A DNA stretch of 64,000 nt. It comes from WHTI01 sp963756365. GTDB taxonomy: Bacteria; Actinomycetota; CADDZG01; WHSQ01. Numbering within the stretch: position 1 is the first letter of the stretch; each line of letters begins with the position of its first letter. The notes under the pieces are model-generated. The model searched no databases. It was not told where the DNA came from and saw only the letters and a program-made list of their open reading frames with translations. This document shows, one piece after another, positions 27,651-36,231 of the stretch. The position numbers and the translations under genes were made by a program. The DNA is taken from assembly GCA_963756365.1 (NCBI GenBank), contig CAVWNF010000003.1, positions 1,116,001 through 1,180,000 of the forward strand, written 5' to 3'.

Positions 27651-28184
27651 ATGGCTGAGCTTCAGATAAGAGGATTCGGAGACCCGGTATTGCGCCAACG
27701 CGCGAACGAGGTTGACGAGGTAACTGACCTTCACAGGCGGTTGATCTCCAACATGTTCGAGACGATGCGCGCCGCTCCCGGGATAGGGCTGGCCGCACCG
27801 CAGGTCGGGACCCTCGAGCGGATCTTCGTGTACGAGATCGGCGACGATGTCGGCGCCATCGTGAACCCACGGATCGTCGCTCGTTCGAGCGAGACCGAAA
27901 CAGATTTCGAAGGGTGTCTGTCACTCCCCGGACTCCAGTACCCCGTTGAGCGTTCCGTCGCAGTGACCATGGAAGGCTTGGATGAGAACGGTGAGGAGAT
28001 CTCGATCGAGGCCGACGATCTTCTCGCTGTGGTCTTCCAACATGAGTTCGATCATCTGGATGGCGTTCTCTTCATCGATCACCTCCCCGAGGACATGCGG
28101 AAAGAGGCTCTTCGGATCCTCAGGGATCAGGCTCTCGGGTTGAGTGTTCCGGTGATGGGTCTGGCGACCGAGGAGAGGCTCTGA
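27651..28184 (+). CDS. def: Peptide deformylase
   Basis: Removes the N-terminal formyl group of nascent proteins. All three motifs are present: GIGLAAPQVG (about 44-53), EGCLSLPG (about 90-97, Cys ligand) and the metal-binding HEFDHLDG (about 132-139). 177 residues. Its TGA overlaps the proposed CTG start of fmt. Confidence 0.96.
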   Translation: MAELQIRGFGDPVLRQRANEVDEVTDLHRRLISNMFETMRAAPGIGLAAPQVGTLERIFVYEIGDDVGAIVNPRIVARSSETETDFEGCLSLPGLQYPVERSVAVTMEGLDENGEEISIEADDLLAVVFQHEFDHLDGVLFIDHLPEDMRKEALRILRDQALGLSVPVMGLATEERL

Positions 28185-29098
28185 GGGTTCTCTTCTTCGG
28201 GACTCCGGCGTGGGCGGTTCCGAGCCTGGATGCCTTGGTGGCAGAAGGTCACGAGATCGCCGCCGTCGTGACCAACCCGGATCGGCCGTCGGGTCGTGGG
28301 ATGAAGATGACCCCACCCCCCGTCAAGGTGAGAGCTGAGGAGTTGGGACTCGATGTTGTCCAGGTACCTCGGGCTCGCGATCCTGAATTGTTGAGTCGTG
28401 TGCAACAGGCTGGTGCGGACGTGGCGGTGGTCGTGGCCTATGGCTCGATCCTTCCGGTCGTCCTCCTCGATGCCGTTGCAGGAGGATTCGTAAACGTGCA
28501 CTTCTCGCTACTGCCCGAGTACCGGGGGGCGGCCCCTGTGCAACGAGCAGTGATGGAGGGACGATCCGAGACAGGTGTCTCGATCATGGTTCTGAGTGAG
28601 GGGATGGATGAGGGCCCCGTTATCGCCAGCGAGAGCACCACGATCGGTAACGACGAGACCGCGGGCGAGCTGGGGGAGCGACTGGCCGTGATAGGCGGAC
28701 CCCTATTGGTAGAGAGCCTGAGCCACTATCTCGACGGAAGCCTCGTTCCAGTTCCGCAGGACGATTCCGCTGCGAGCTACGCAGCCAAGGTAACCAGTGC
28801 GGATGCCCGTATCGAGTGGACGTCAACCGCTAGTGAGATCGCCAACCTGGTGCGAGGTACCAACCCCCAGCCCGGAGCGTGGACGACCTTCCGAAACGAA
28901 CGGGTCAAGGTCCACCGAGCGATGGTGTCTGATGGCTCGGGAGCCCCCGGGAGCATCCTTGACGATGATGAGCTCGTGATCGGTACCGGACAGGGCTCGC
29001 TGGTGCTCACCGAGGTTCAACCTGCGGGCAAGAAGCGGATGGAGGGGTCGGAGATGAAGAGGGGATTGCGTCCGATGCCTGGCGAGCGATTCGAATGA
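28181..29098 (+). CDS. fmt: Methionyl-tRNA formyltransferase, probable CTG start
   Basis: Formylates initiator Met-tRNA. The conserved N-terminus RVLFFGTPAWAVPSLDALVA begins immediately after a CTG at 28181 that overlaps the def stop as CTGA. The first ATG/GTG/TTG in frame is the TTG at 28235, which would remove the formyl-folate-binding strand, so CTG is the most likely initiator; GAGGAG stands a few bases before it. The formyltransferase signature VNVHFSLLPEYRGAAPVQRA has the active-site His, and the C-terminal OB domain begins around EWTSTASEIANLVRGTNPQP. 305 residues. Confidence 0.93.
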   Translation: MRVLFFGTPAWAVPSLDALVAEGHEIAAVVTNPDRPSGRGMKMTPPPVKVRAEELGLDVVQVPRARDPELLSRVQQAGADVAVVVAYGSILPVVLLDAVAGGFVNVHFSLLPEYRGAAPVQRAVMEGRSETGVSIMVLSEGMDEGPVIASESTTIGNDETAGELGERLAVIGGPLLVESLSHYLDGSLVPVPQDDSAASYAAKVTSADARIEWTSTASEIANLVRGTNPQPGAWTTFRNERVKVHRAMVSDGSGAPGSILDDDELVIGTGQGSLVLTEVQPAGKKRMEGSEMKRGLRPMPGERFE

Positions 29099-29775
29099 GG
29101 AAGTTGCAGTTGTCCCCATCGATCCTCACTGCCGATTTCGGGAGGATGGCTGACGAGGTACGTGGGGTTGCTCCCCATGTGGACTGGTTCCATCTCGATG
29201 TCATGGACGGTCACTACGTCCCCAACATCACCTTCGGACCATCGACGGTCGCTGCCATCCGCGCCGCGGTAGAGCACCCCCTGAATGTCCACCTCATGAT
29301 CAGTGACCCAGACCGATATGCCGAGATGTTCGCCTCCGCCGGAGCCACCCGGATCACCTTCCACCCGGAGACGGTGGCAGACCCCTCAGGGGTGATCCAC
29401 CAACTCCGAGGGTTGGGCGTGGGCCCCGGGCTGGCGATCCATCCCGATGTCCCGCTTGAGCCCCTGACGGACCTCCTGCCTGAGGTGGATGTGGTCCTGA
29501 TGATGACGGTTCGTCCTGGTTTCGGGGGCCAGAGCTTCATGCCTGAAGTGCTCCCCAAGATCGAGTTGGCCCGTAGGTTGCTGCAGGAAACCGGCTCCGA
29601 TGCCGAAATAGAAGTAGACGGTGGCGTCAACATGGACACTGTAGATAGAACGGTTGAGGCTGGCGCACAGATAATCGTGGCTGGCTCAGCCATCTTCGAT
29701 GGAGTCGATCCACCGGTTGCCGCGGCCAAACTCAGGTCGAGGTTGGATGAACTTGAAGTTCGAGGAGTCGGATGA
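29095..29775 (+). CDS. rpe: Ribulose-phosphate 3-epimerase
   Basis: TIM-barrel epimerase of the pentose phosphate pathway. LSPSILTADFGRMADEV at the N-terminus, HLDVMDGHYVPNITFGP (metal-binding His and Asp), and VDGGVNMDT with VAGSAIF at the phosphate site. 226 residues. Overlaps fmt by ATGA. In M. tuberculosis rsmB/fmu lies between fmt and rpe; it is absent here. Confidence 0.96.
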   Translation: MRKLQLSPSILTADFGRMADEVRGVAPHVDWFHLDVMDGHYVPNITFGPSTVAAIRAAVEHPLNVHLMISDPDRYAEMFASAGATRITFHPETVADPSGVIHQLRGLGVGPGLAIHPDVPLEPLTDLLPEVDVVLMMTVRPGFGGQSFMPEVLPKIELARRLLQETGSDAEIEVDGGVNMDTVDRTVEAGAQIIVAGSAIFDGVDPPVAAAKLRSRLDELEVRGVG

Positions 29776-30764
29776 GCGAAGAAGTGAACGGTCTGATCCT
29801 CGTCGCAGACGACGATGAAGACATCGTCAGATTCGTCGAGGTGAACCTGAGGCTCGAGGGATTCGAGGTGGCCACTGCTTCAGACGGCGAGCAGGCACTG
29901 CAGCGCGCCTACGACATGACCCCCGACCTCGTGCTTCTCGACGTGATGATGCCCAAGATCGATGGGTTCGAGGTGTGCCAGAGACTGCGGCGCGATTCTC
30001 GGACCAAACACATCTCGGTGATCATGCTCACCGCTAAGTCACTCTCTGCCGACAAGGTGGTCGGACTGACTGCCGGAGCCGACGACTACATGATCAAGCC
30101 GTTCGACCCCATCGAGTTGATCGCCCGGGTGAAATCTGCTCTGCGGCGCTCCAAGGAGATGCGGGACGTCAACCCCCTTACGCAATTGCCTGGGAACGTC
30201 CAGGTTCAAGAGGAGGTCGCCGAGCGCGTGGCCAGCGGCGCTCCGTTCGCGCTGATGTACGTGGACCTCGACAACTTCAAGTCGTTCAACGACTTCTACG
30301 GCTTCCTCAGGGGAGACGAGGCGATCAAGTTGCTGGCGCGGTGCGTTAGCGAGGCGGTCGAGTCGATCGGCGGCACCGAGTCGTTCGTCGGACACATCGG
30401 CGGGGACGACGTCGTGGCGATAGTCGATCCGGATCGTGCGGAGGACACCGCAAGCAAGATCATCACCGAGTGGGACGCCAAGGTGGGGGACCTGTACGAC
30501 CCCGACGATGCCGAACGGGGCTATATCGAGATCGCAGACCGTCGCAGCCAGGTGCGTCGTTTCCCCCTCCAGACCGTGTCGGTCGGGATCGCATCGAACT
30601 CGATGAGGCCGATCTACAGTCACTTCGAGGCGGCGGAGGTCGCTGCTGAGATGAAGCAATTCGCCAAGCGGGAAACCCGCTCTTCGTACGCGGTTGACCG
30701 ACGCAAGAGCGTCGAGACCCTCGCCGAATCTGCACCCCACACCGGCCCCTCCCAGAACCCCTGA
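29772..30764 (+). CDS. Response regulator with degenerate GGDEF output domain (PleD-like)
   Basis: Residues 1 to about 125 are a receiver: acidic pocket VADDDED, phospho-acceptor LLDVMMP (Asp about 57), MLTAK and the conserved Lys in MIKPFDP. A GGDEF-type domain follows (LTQLPGNVQVQEEV, ALMYVDLDNFKSFNDFYGF). The signature loop reads HIGGDDVVA rather than RxGGDEF, so cyclase activity is doubtful; the I-site is not obvious. It could be a GTP/c-di-GMP-binding effector instead. It overlaps rpe by four bases. No dedicated kinase is adjacent. Confidence 0.85.
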   Translation: MSEEVNGLILVADDDEDIVRFVEVNLRLEGFEVATASDGEQALQRAYDMTPDLVLLDVMMPKIDGFEVCQRLRRDSRTKHISVIMLTAKSLSADKVVGLTAGADDYMIKPFDPIELIARVKSALRRSKEMRDVNPLTQLPGNVQVQEEVAERVASGAPFALMYVDLDNFKSFNDFYGFLRGDEAIKLLARCVSEAVESIGGTESFVGHIGGDDVVAIVDPDRAEDTASKIITEWDAKVGDLYDPDDAERGYIEIADRRSQVRRFPLQTVSVGIASNSMRPIYSHFEAAEVAAEMKQFAKRETRSSYAVDRRKSVETLAESAPHTGPSQNP

Positions 30765-30863
30765 CCTAACGAGGACTCTCACGGGGGCTCCCTGGAGCCA
30801 GGGCCTGGAGCCCGTGCCCGTGTGTTCTCGCCCGTCGAGGTATCATCGTGAGCGATAACGAAC

Positions 30864-31020
30864 CTCTTCGGGGCAGGGTGAGAATCCCGACCGGCGGTGA
30901 CAGTCCGCGACCCCTCTACCGAGGCAGCTTGCCGAGGCGGAAGGGTGGACCCGGTGAAATTCCGGGACCGACGGTATGTCCGGTGTTTGTACGGATGAGT
31001 CCGGATGGGAGAAGAGGCGA
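30864..31020 (+). promoter_or_regulatory. FMN riboswitch (RFN element)
   Basis: The conserved strings occur in order: CTTCGGGGCAGGGTGAGAAT, CCCGACCGGCGGTGACAGTC, CGCGACCC, CCGGTGAAATTCCGGGACCG, ACGGTAT, then GTCCGGATGGGAGAAGAGG. One peripheral arm carries a small extra hairpin (GTCCGGTGTTTGTACGGATGA). It precedes the rib operon and should shut off ribD expression when FMN is bound. The 120 bases before ribD hold GC-rich inverted repeats (for example around ACGCGAACGCG) but no T-run, so control of translation start is more likely than termination. Confidence 0.96.
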
Positions 31021-31140
31021 CCGGGGCTACACGCCCGGGTTCTGCGCTTCACGCGAACGCGCCAAGACGCGAACGTGTAGGGGCGTGGTCGCCGCATTCC
31101 CGATGTCCTGAAGTCGTTCGCCGTAGCGCGAGGGAGCGAC

Positions 31141-32223
31141 ATGGGACGACCTGACGACGAGAGATTCATGGCGATGGCCCTCGATCTAGCGCGGGCTCAC
31201 CCCTTCACCTCACCCAATCCGATGGTCGGCGCGGTGATCGTGCGCGACGGCGAGGTGCTCGGATCCGGAGCCCACGTGAAGGCCGGGGCGGCCCACGCTG
31301 AGATCGTGGCTCTGGAGGACGTCGACGCGTCCGGCGCGACCGCTTACGTGACGCTCGAGCCGTGTAGTCACCATGGACGTACACCCCCATGCGCTCCGGC
31401 CCTTGTTGACGCTGGCATCACGCGCGTGGTTGTTGCCATGCTCGATCCGGATCCGCGCGTCTCGGGCGACGGCGTCGCGCAGCTCCGTGCTGCGGGTATC
31501 GAGGTCGTAGAGGATGTGCTTCGCGCCGAGGCCGCTCTCCTGAATGCTCCGTACATCCACCACCGCCGTACGGGGAGGCCCTTTGTCACTTTGAAGCTGG
31601 CCCTGACGCTCGACGGCCGGATGTCCGCCCCTGACGGCTCGGCGCGTTGGATCAGCGGGGACGAGAGCCGCCTCTCGGTCCACCGCAGACGCTCCGTCGT
31701 AGATGCAGTGATGGTTGGCGCCGGAACGGTTGTGGCTGATGACCCGATGTTGACGGCCAGAGACGTTGACGCGCCCCGCCAGCCTCTTCGGGTCGTTGTT
31801 GATTCGTCCGGGCGAACGCCTCCCTCTGCGCGGATGTTCGATGACCCTTCTCCGATCCTCATCGCAACGACCGGAAGGTCCTCGCACGAGGCACACCTCG
31901 GATGGAAAGAACGGGGCGCAGAGGTTGCGATCTTCTCGGGGGGTGACCGCGTCGATCTGAGTGACCTCCTGGATCTACTCGGAGCCCGCGACATCCTCGA
32001 GGTCTACGTCGAAGGTGGCGGGGAGATCGCGACGAGCCTCCTTAGGGATGGAGATGTAGATCGGTTGGAGCTCGTGTACGGGCCGATGCTCGTGGGCCCG
32101 GGCGGCGCTGAGATCGGGGACCTAGGGGTCCTATCTATGGCTGATGCGAGTCGCTTCAAGACGACGGACGTCCGGCGTCTAGGCGACGACGTGTCGGTCA
32201 CGCTGATGAGAGAGGAGTTCTGA
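31141..32223 (+). CDS. ribD: Bifunctional diaminohydroxyphosphoribosylaminopyrimidine deaminase / 5-amino-6-(5-phosphoribosylamino)uracil reductase
   Basis: Second and third steps of riboflavin synthesis. The deaminase half has the zinc site GAAHAEIVAL and EPCSHHGRTPPCAPALVDAG (about residues 49-92); the reductase half (about 148 onward) has RPFVTLKLALTLDGRMSAPD and VEGGGEIATSLL. 360 residues. Start follows GAGGGAGCGAC. Its stop overlaps the ribE start by one base. Confidence 0.96.
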   Translation: MGRPDDERFMAMALDLARAHPFTSPNPMVGAVIVRDGEVLGSGAHVKAGAAHAEIVALEDVDASGATAYVTLEPCSHHGRTPPCAPALVDAGITRVVVAMLDPDPRVSGDGVAQLRAAGIEVVEDVLRAEAALLNAPYIHHRRTGRPFVTLKLALTLDGRMSAPDGSARWISGDESRLSVHRRRSVVDAVMVGAGTVVADDPMLTARDVDAPRQPLRVVVDSSGRTPPSARMFDDPSPILIATTGRSSHEAHLGWKERGAEVAIFSGGDRVDLSDLLDLLGARDILEVYVEGGGEIATSLLRDGDVDRLELVYGPMLVGPGGAEIGDLGVLSMADASRFKTTDVRRLGDDVSVTLMREEF

Positions 32224-32816
32224 TGTTCACGGGGATCGTGGTCGAGCGGGGATCCGTCAGGAAGGCCCGGTCGCGAGCGGGGATGCTTGAACTCGAGATC
32301 GAGGCACCTCACATCGCCAAGGAACTGAAGGTCGGCGACTCGGTCGCGGTCAATGGTGTGTGTTTGACGGCCACCTCAGCAACTCGTCGGCGGTTCACCA
32401 CCCAGGCGATGCCGGAGACGACCTCCCGTACCACCATCGGCAACATCGTCAAGGGCGCCGATGTCAATCTGGAGCTTCCTGCTCGGCTCTCTGATCGACT
32501 GGGCGGCCATCTCGTCCAGGGTCACGTGGATGGAGTGGCCACCGCGGTCAGGGTCGAGAACGACGAGGATGCTCGCCGGATCTGGTTCTCGGCGGACGAG
32601 GACCTCCTCAGGTACATGGCCGACAAGGGGTCGGTAACCCTCGATGGGGTTTCACTCACTGTGGTCGAGGTCGGGCGTACGACCTTCAATGTCGCTCTGA
32701 TCCCTCACACCCTCGAGGTCACGACCCTCGGGATCCTCACGGTTGGTTCACAGGTCAATGTCGAGGTCGACGTCGTCGCCAAGTACGTCGAACGCCTACT
32801 CGGGAAGAAGGAGTAA
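32223..32816 (+). CDS. ribE: Riboflavin synthase alpha subunit
   Basis: Dismutates two lumazine molecules to riboflavin. Two lumazine-binding repeats: MFTGIVVERGSVRKAR with VAVNGVCLTA in the first, and GGHLVQGHVDGVATAVRVEN with SVTLDGVSLTVVEV in the second. 197 residues, normal. Sits four bases before ribBA. Confidence 0.96.
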   Translation: MFTGIVVERGSVRKARSRAGMLELEIEAPHIAKELKVGDSVAVNGVCLTATSATRRRFTTQAMPETTSRTTIGNIVKGADVNLELPARLSDRLGGHLVQGHVDGVATAVRVENDEDARRIWFSADEDLLRYMADKGSVTLDGVSLTVVEVGRTTFNVALIPHTLEVTTLGILTVGSQVNVEVDVVAKYVERLLGKKE

Positions 32817-32819
32817 ACG

Positions 32820-34065
32820 ATGCCTCTCGCAACTATCGAAGCAGCGCTAGAAGAGATCAAGAAGGGGAACATGGTGATCGTCGTCGACGACGAGGATCGC
32901 GAGAACGAGGGCGACCTGATCTTCGCCGCGGAGAAGGTCACTCCGGAAGCGGTTGCATTCATGGTCAAGCACTGCTCGGGGATCATCTTCGTATCGATGG
33001 AGGGCGAGCGCCTCGAGCAACTGAACCTGCCACTGATGGTGTCCGACAACTCCGAATCGATGAGAACCGCCTTCACGATCTCGGTCGACGCCCACGAGGG
33101 GAACACCACCGGGATCTCGGCCGCAGACAGATGCTCGGACCATCGAAACGCTGATCGATGCCACCGCAGTGCCGTCCGACCTTGCCAGACCCGGTCACAT
33201 CTTTCCCCTCAGATACACCCCGGGGGGAGTTCTTCGAAGGGCCGGCCATACCGAGGCTTCGGTGGACCTCGCCAGAGGAGCGGGGTTGTTCCCGGCTGGG
33301 GTTGGCTGCGAGATCGTCAATGACGATGGCTCGATGGCTCGACTTCCGGAGCTTGAGGTCTTTGCCGAGACGCACGACCTCCTGATCATCTCGATCGCCG
33401 ATCTGATCGCGTACCGGCGGCGTTCCGAGAAGCTCGTAGAGCGGGTCACCGAGGCGCGCATCCCCACCCGTTTCGGTGATTTCAGAGCGATCGGATACGA
33501 GAGCCACGATGGGCGTACCCATGTCGCCCTCGTCAAGGGAGACATCGAGAACCGCGAGAACGTTCTCGTGCGCGTCCACTCCGAATGCTTCACCGGGGAC
33601 GTCATCGGGAGCATCCGCTGCGACTGCGGCCTCCAGCTTCAGGAGGCCCTTCGCCGCATCGCGGAAGAGGGTGAGGGCGTGGTCGTCTACATCCGGGGGC
33701 ACGAGGGCCGTGGGATCGGACTCCGTCACAAACTAGAGGCGTACGCCCTCCAGGACACTGGACTCGATACCGTAGAAGCCAACATCGAGCTCGGATTCGC
33801 CCCCGACTCGCGTGACTACGGGGTTGGGGCACAGATACTCGCCGACCTCGGGGTGTCCACCATGAGGCTCCTGACCAACAACCCAACCAAGCGGGCCGGG
33901 CTCGAGGGCTACGGTCTGCGGATCGTCGATCGCGTCGCTCTAGAGAGCGAGCCGAACGCCGAGAACATCCATTACCTGAGAACGAAGAAAGAGAAGATGG
34001 GCCACCTCCTCGGGATCTTCGAAGAGGTTGGGTCTGGCGGCTCGGACAAGGAGGCTGGATCGTGA
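32820..34065 (+). CDS. ribBA: Bifunctional 3,4-dihydroxy-2-butanone-4-phosphate synthase / GTP cyclohydrolase II (apparent frameshift near 33128)
   Basis: The RibB half begins with IEAALEEIKKGNMVIVVDDE and has the acidic motif DRENEGDLIFAAE and the HEGNTTGISAADR loop. There the first frame fails, and another frame supplies TIETLIDATAVPSDLARPGH, FPLRYTPGGVL and HTEASVDLARGAGL. The RibA half has the zinc cysteines in VHSECFTGDVIGSIRCDCG and the IRGHEGRGIGL motif. One base corrected at about 33125-33131 restores a full protein of about 414 residues. Probably functional in life. Stop overlaps ribH (GTGA). Confidence 0.88.
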
Positions 34066-34545
34066 GGACATACGAAGGCAATCTCGACGCGCGGCGACCT
34101 GCGCGTGGCTGTTGTGGTGAGCCGGTTCAACGAAACGATCGGGAAGCGCCTGCTCGACGGAGCGCTCGATTCGCTCCTGCGGCACGGAGCGCTCGACGAC
34201 AACCTATCGGTGACGTGGGTCCCGGGAGCCTATGAGCTACCACTCGCTGCCGATCGGATCGCGTCCTCCGGAGCCGTGGACGCTGTCGTGTGCCTCGGTG
34301 CCGTTATCCGAGGGGAGACGGCGCACTTCGAGTACGTGGCCGGTGGCGCGGCTGCTGGTATCGCGGAGACCTCTCGTCGCACGGGCGTGCCGATCGCGTT
34401 CGGCGTACTGACGACCGAGACGACCGAGCAGGCAGACAACAGGGCTGGTGGGAAGATGGGCAACAAGGGAGCCGAGGCCGCGATGGCGGCCATCGAGATG
34501 GCGAACCTACTTGCGTCCCTCCCGAAGCCAGACCAGCGGATCTAG
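34062..34545 (+). CDS. ribH: 6,7-dimethyl-8-ribityllumazine synthase (apparent frameshift near 34090)
   Basis: Penultimate step of riboflavin synthesis. A GTG at 34062, after AAGGAGG, gives MRTYEGNLDA, the normal lumazine synthase N-terminus; the frame must then shift by one base within GCGCGG (34089-34094) to reach GDLRVAVVVSRFNETIGKRL. Downstream are WVPGAYELP, CLGAVIRGETAHFEYVAGG and FGVLTTETTEQA, diagnostic of the family. About 160 residues when corrected. Last gene of the rib operon. Confidence 0.88.
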
Positions 34546-34555
34546 GGGGGTCGGA

Positions 34556-35431
34556 GTGCTGAAGTTCGTTCTCCCCAAGGGATCTCTCGAGCGAGCCACT
34601 TTCGAGTTGTTCGAGGCCGCTGATCTTCGGGTTCTTCGTGGATCCGAGCGCGACTATCGAGCCACCGTGGATGACCCGAGGGTCGATTCCGTCATGGTGC
34701 TCAGACCACAGGAGATCCCGACCTATGTCGAGGACGGCTTCTTCGATGTCGGTGTCACCGGCGAGGACTGGATCGCCGAAACCGGAGCTGACGTGGTGAA
34801 GGTGACTCCCCTCGAATATTCGAAGAACACCGACCGACCGGTCAAGATCGTTCTCGCAACCCCGCGGGACGCCGGCATATCGTCTCCAGATCAGATCAAA
34901 CCTGACTCTCGCATCTCGACCGAGTATCCGAACCTGACGAAGGCATACTTCGAGAAGCTCGGCATCCCGGTTCGGATATTCCTCTCTTACGGTGCAACCG
35001 AAGCGAAGGTGCCGGGCATCGTTGACGCGATCGTTGACGTCACCGAGACCGGATCCACCCTCCGTCGGAACGGCATGGACATCGTCGACGTGATCCTCGA
35101 GTCGAGGACGCACCTGATCGCCAACCCGAAGACGTATGCAGATCCGGACAAGCGGGCAGCGATCGACGAACTCACGATCTTGCTGCGCGGCGCGATCGAT
35201 GCACGCGGCAAGGTACTCGTGAAGCTCAACGTGGATCGCTCCGCTCTGGATGCCGTGGTCGAGTTGCTTCCGGCGATGAGGGCCCCGACCGTCTCGGAGC
35301 TTGCCGAGTCCGGCTATTTCGCGGTCGAGACGATCGTGCCCAAGAACACGATCAATATCCTCATCCCCAAGCTCAAGGCGCTGGGGGCGGAGGACATCAT
35401 CGAACTCCCGGTCACCAAGATCGTTCCGTAG
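34556..35431 (+). CDS. hisG: ATP phosphoribosyltransferase, long form
   Basis: First, feedback-controlled step of histidine synthesis. LKFVLPKGSLERATFELFEA at the N-terminus, VGVTGEDWIAETGADVV, and a C-terminal ACT-like regulatory domain (about residues 215-291, VLVKLNVDRSALDAVVELLP and MRAPTVSELAESGYFAVETI). 291 residues, the long hexameric type that does not need HisZ. GTG at 34556 with GGAG just before. No other his gene is in the window. Confidence 0.95.
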   Translation: MLKFVLPKGSLERATFELFEAADLRVLRGSERDYRATVDDPRVDSVMVLRPQEIPTYVEDGFFDVGVTGEDWIAETGADVVKVTPLEYSKNTDRPVKIVLATPRDAGISSPDQIKPDSRISTEYPNLTKAYFEKLGIPVRIFLSYGATEAKVPGIVDAIVDVTETGSTLRRNGMDIVDVILESRTHLIANPKTYADPDKRAAIDELTILLRGAIDARGKVLVKLNVDRSALDAVVELLPAMRAPTVSELAESGYFAVETIVPKNTINILIPKLKALGAEDIIELPVTKIVP

Positions 35432-35438
35432 CCGGCTG

Positions 35439-35972
35439 CTACGGCGTGGCAGGTCCGGGAGTGGCGGCCCGGGCGTAAGCGATCTGCAGTTGCGATAGAA
35501 CCTGCCGAAGCGGAGCCTCGGCATCACCCAGACGCGATCCCGTGTCCCGGATGATCGCCGCGAGGGCATCTATAGCGAGGCTAGCGTCGTCTAGAGGCCC
35601 GGTTTCGAGCTTCACCCCTGCGACGTTCACGAGATTCATGGCCGCGGAGACGACCCATTCCGAGGCCCCTACGCGGGCGATCTCTTCGGCCATGCGCCTG
35701 GCTTCCGCCTCCTGCTCGGGGGTCCAGACGGGCGGAGCCTGCCCCGGTGGCTCCTGGTGCTGATGGGGTGCCGGCTCCTGGGATCCCGCTACAGAGGGGG
35801 TTCCGTCGCCGGTGGGTGGCTCCGCGGGACGTTCTGGAGGCGCCTGTGGGGTGCTTTCCGGCGGAGGTGATCCCGTGACCGGTCTGGCCGACACTCGCTT
35901 GTCCACCACCCGCGGTTTGGGCCGGGGGCGGTCCTCTTCATCTTCCATGCGGTCGCGCTGTTCGTTGTCCAT
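35439..35972 (-). CDS. DUF1844 family protein
   Basis: 177 residues. The N-terminal half is low-complexity (Pro, Glu, Gln). The C-terminal half (about 90-170) contains EWVVSAAMNLVNVAGVKLET and LDDASLAIDALAAIIRDTGS, the all-helical DUF1844 domain (Pfam family recognised from memory). DUF1844 genes commonly lie beside infC in actinobacteria, as here, but transcribed away from it. Function unknown; ribosome-related by context only. Convergent with hisG across seven bases. Confidence 0.8.
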   Translation of the reverse strand: MDNEQRDRMEDEEDRPRPKPRVVDKRVSARPVTGSPPPESTPQAPPERPAEPPTGDGTPSVAGSQEPAPHQHQEPPGQAPPVWTPEQEAEARRMAEEIARVGASEWVVSAAMNLVNVAGVKLETGPLDDASLAIDALAAIIRDTGSRLGDAEAPLRQVLSQLQIAYARAATPGPATP

Positions 35973-35982
35973 AGCGGCCCGT

Positions 35983-36231
35983 TATACTCCTTCGTGCGAG
36001 TGAGTCGCCAAGAAGGGTGTCGTTCTGCCCTCACCCACCGGCCGTTGAGGCCCGTGAGGTTCCTAGTAGTTACCGCAGATGAAGTGCATATATGCGCACA
36101 TCGGGCCGGTGACGTCTGGTTCTTGGCGTCATCGGTTCTTTCGCGTTCGAAAAGCACCACGTTTTGGCACGCCAGGCACAGGTTCCAGGCATCACCGTCA
36201 CATGCAACATCGCCAACGAAAGGAGATCGGG
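35983..36231 (+). promoter_or_regulatory. Candidate promoter and 240-base leader of the infC-rpmI-rplT operon
   Basis: TATACT at 35983-35988 is a good -10 hexamer; the -35 region (TGTTCG at 35959-35964) is a poor match. Behind it are about 240 bases without a convincing ORF before infC. Long leaders here are often targets for L20 or IF3 autoregulation, but no specific L20-binding structure is identified. The segment AAAAGCACCACGTTTTGG near 36150-36170 is weakly self-complementary. Confidence 0.4.

Noticed and set aside
30785..30825. Intrinsic terminator after the receiver-GGDEF gene
   Set aside because: A strong GGGCTCC/GGAGCCC hairpin is present but no T-run follows.
30848..31111. 87-codon ORF over the FMN riboswitch
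   Set aside because: Its sequence is the conserved RFN aptamer; the protein has no family resemblance.
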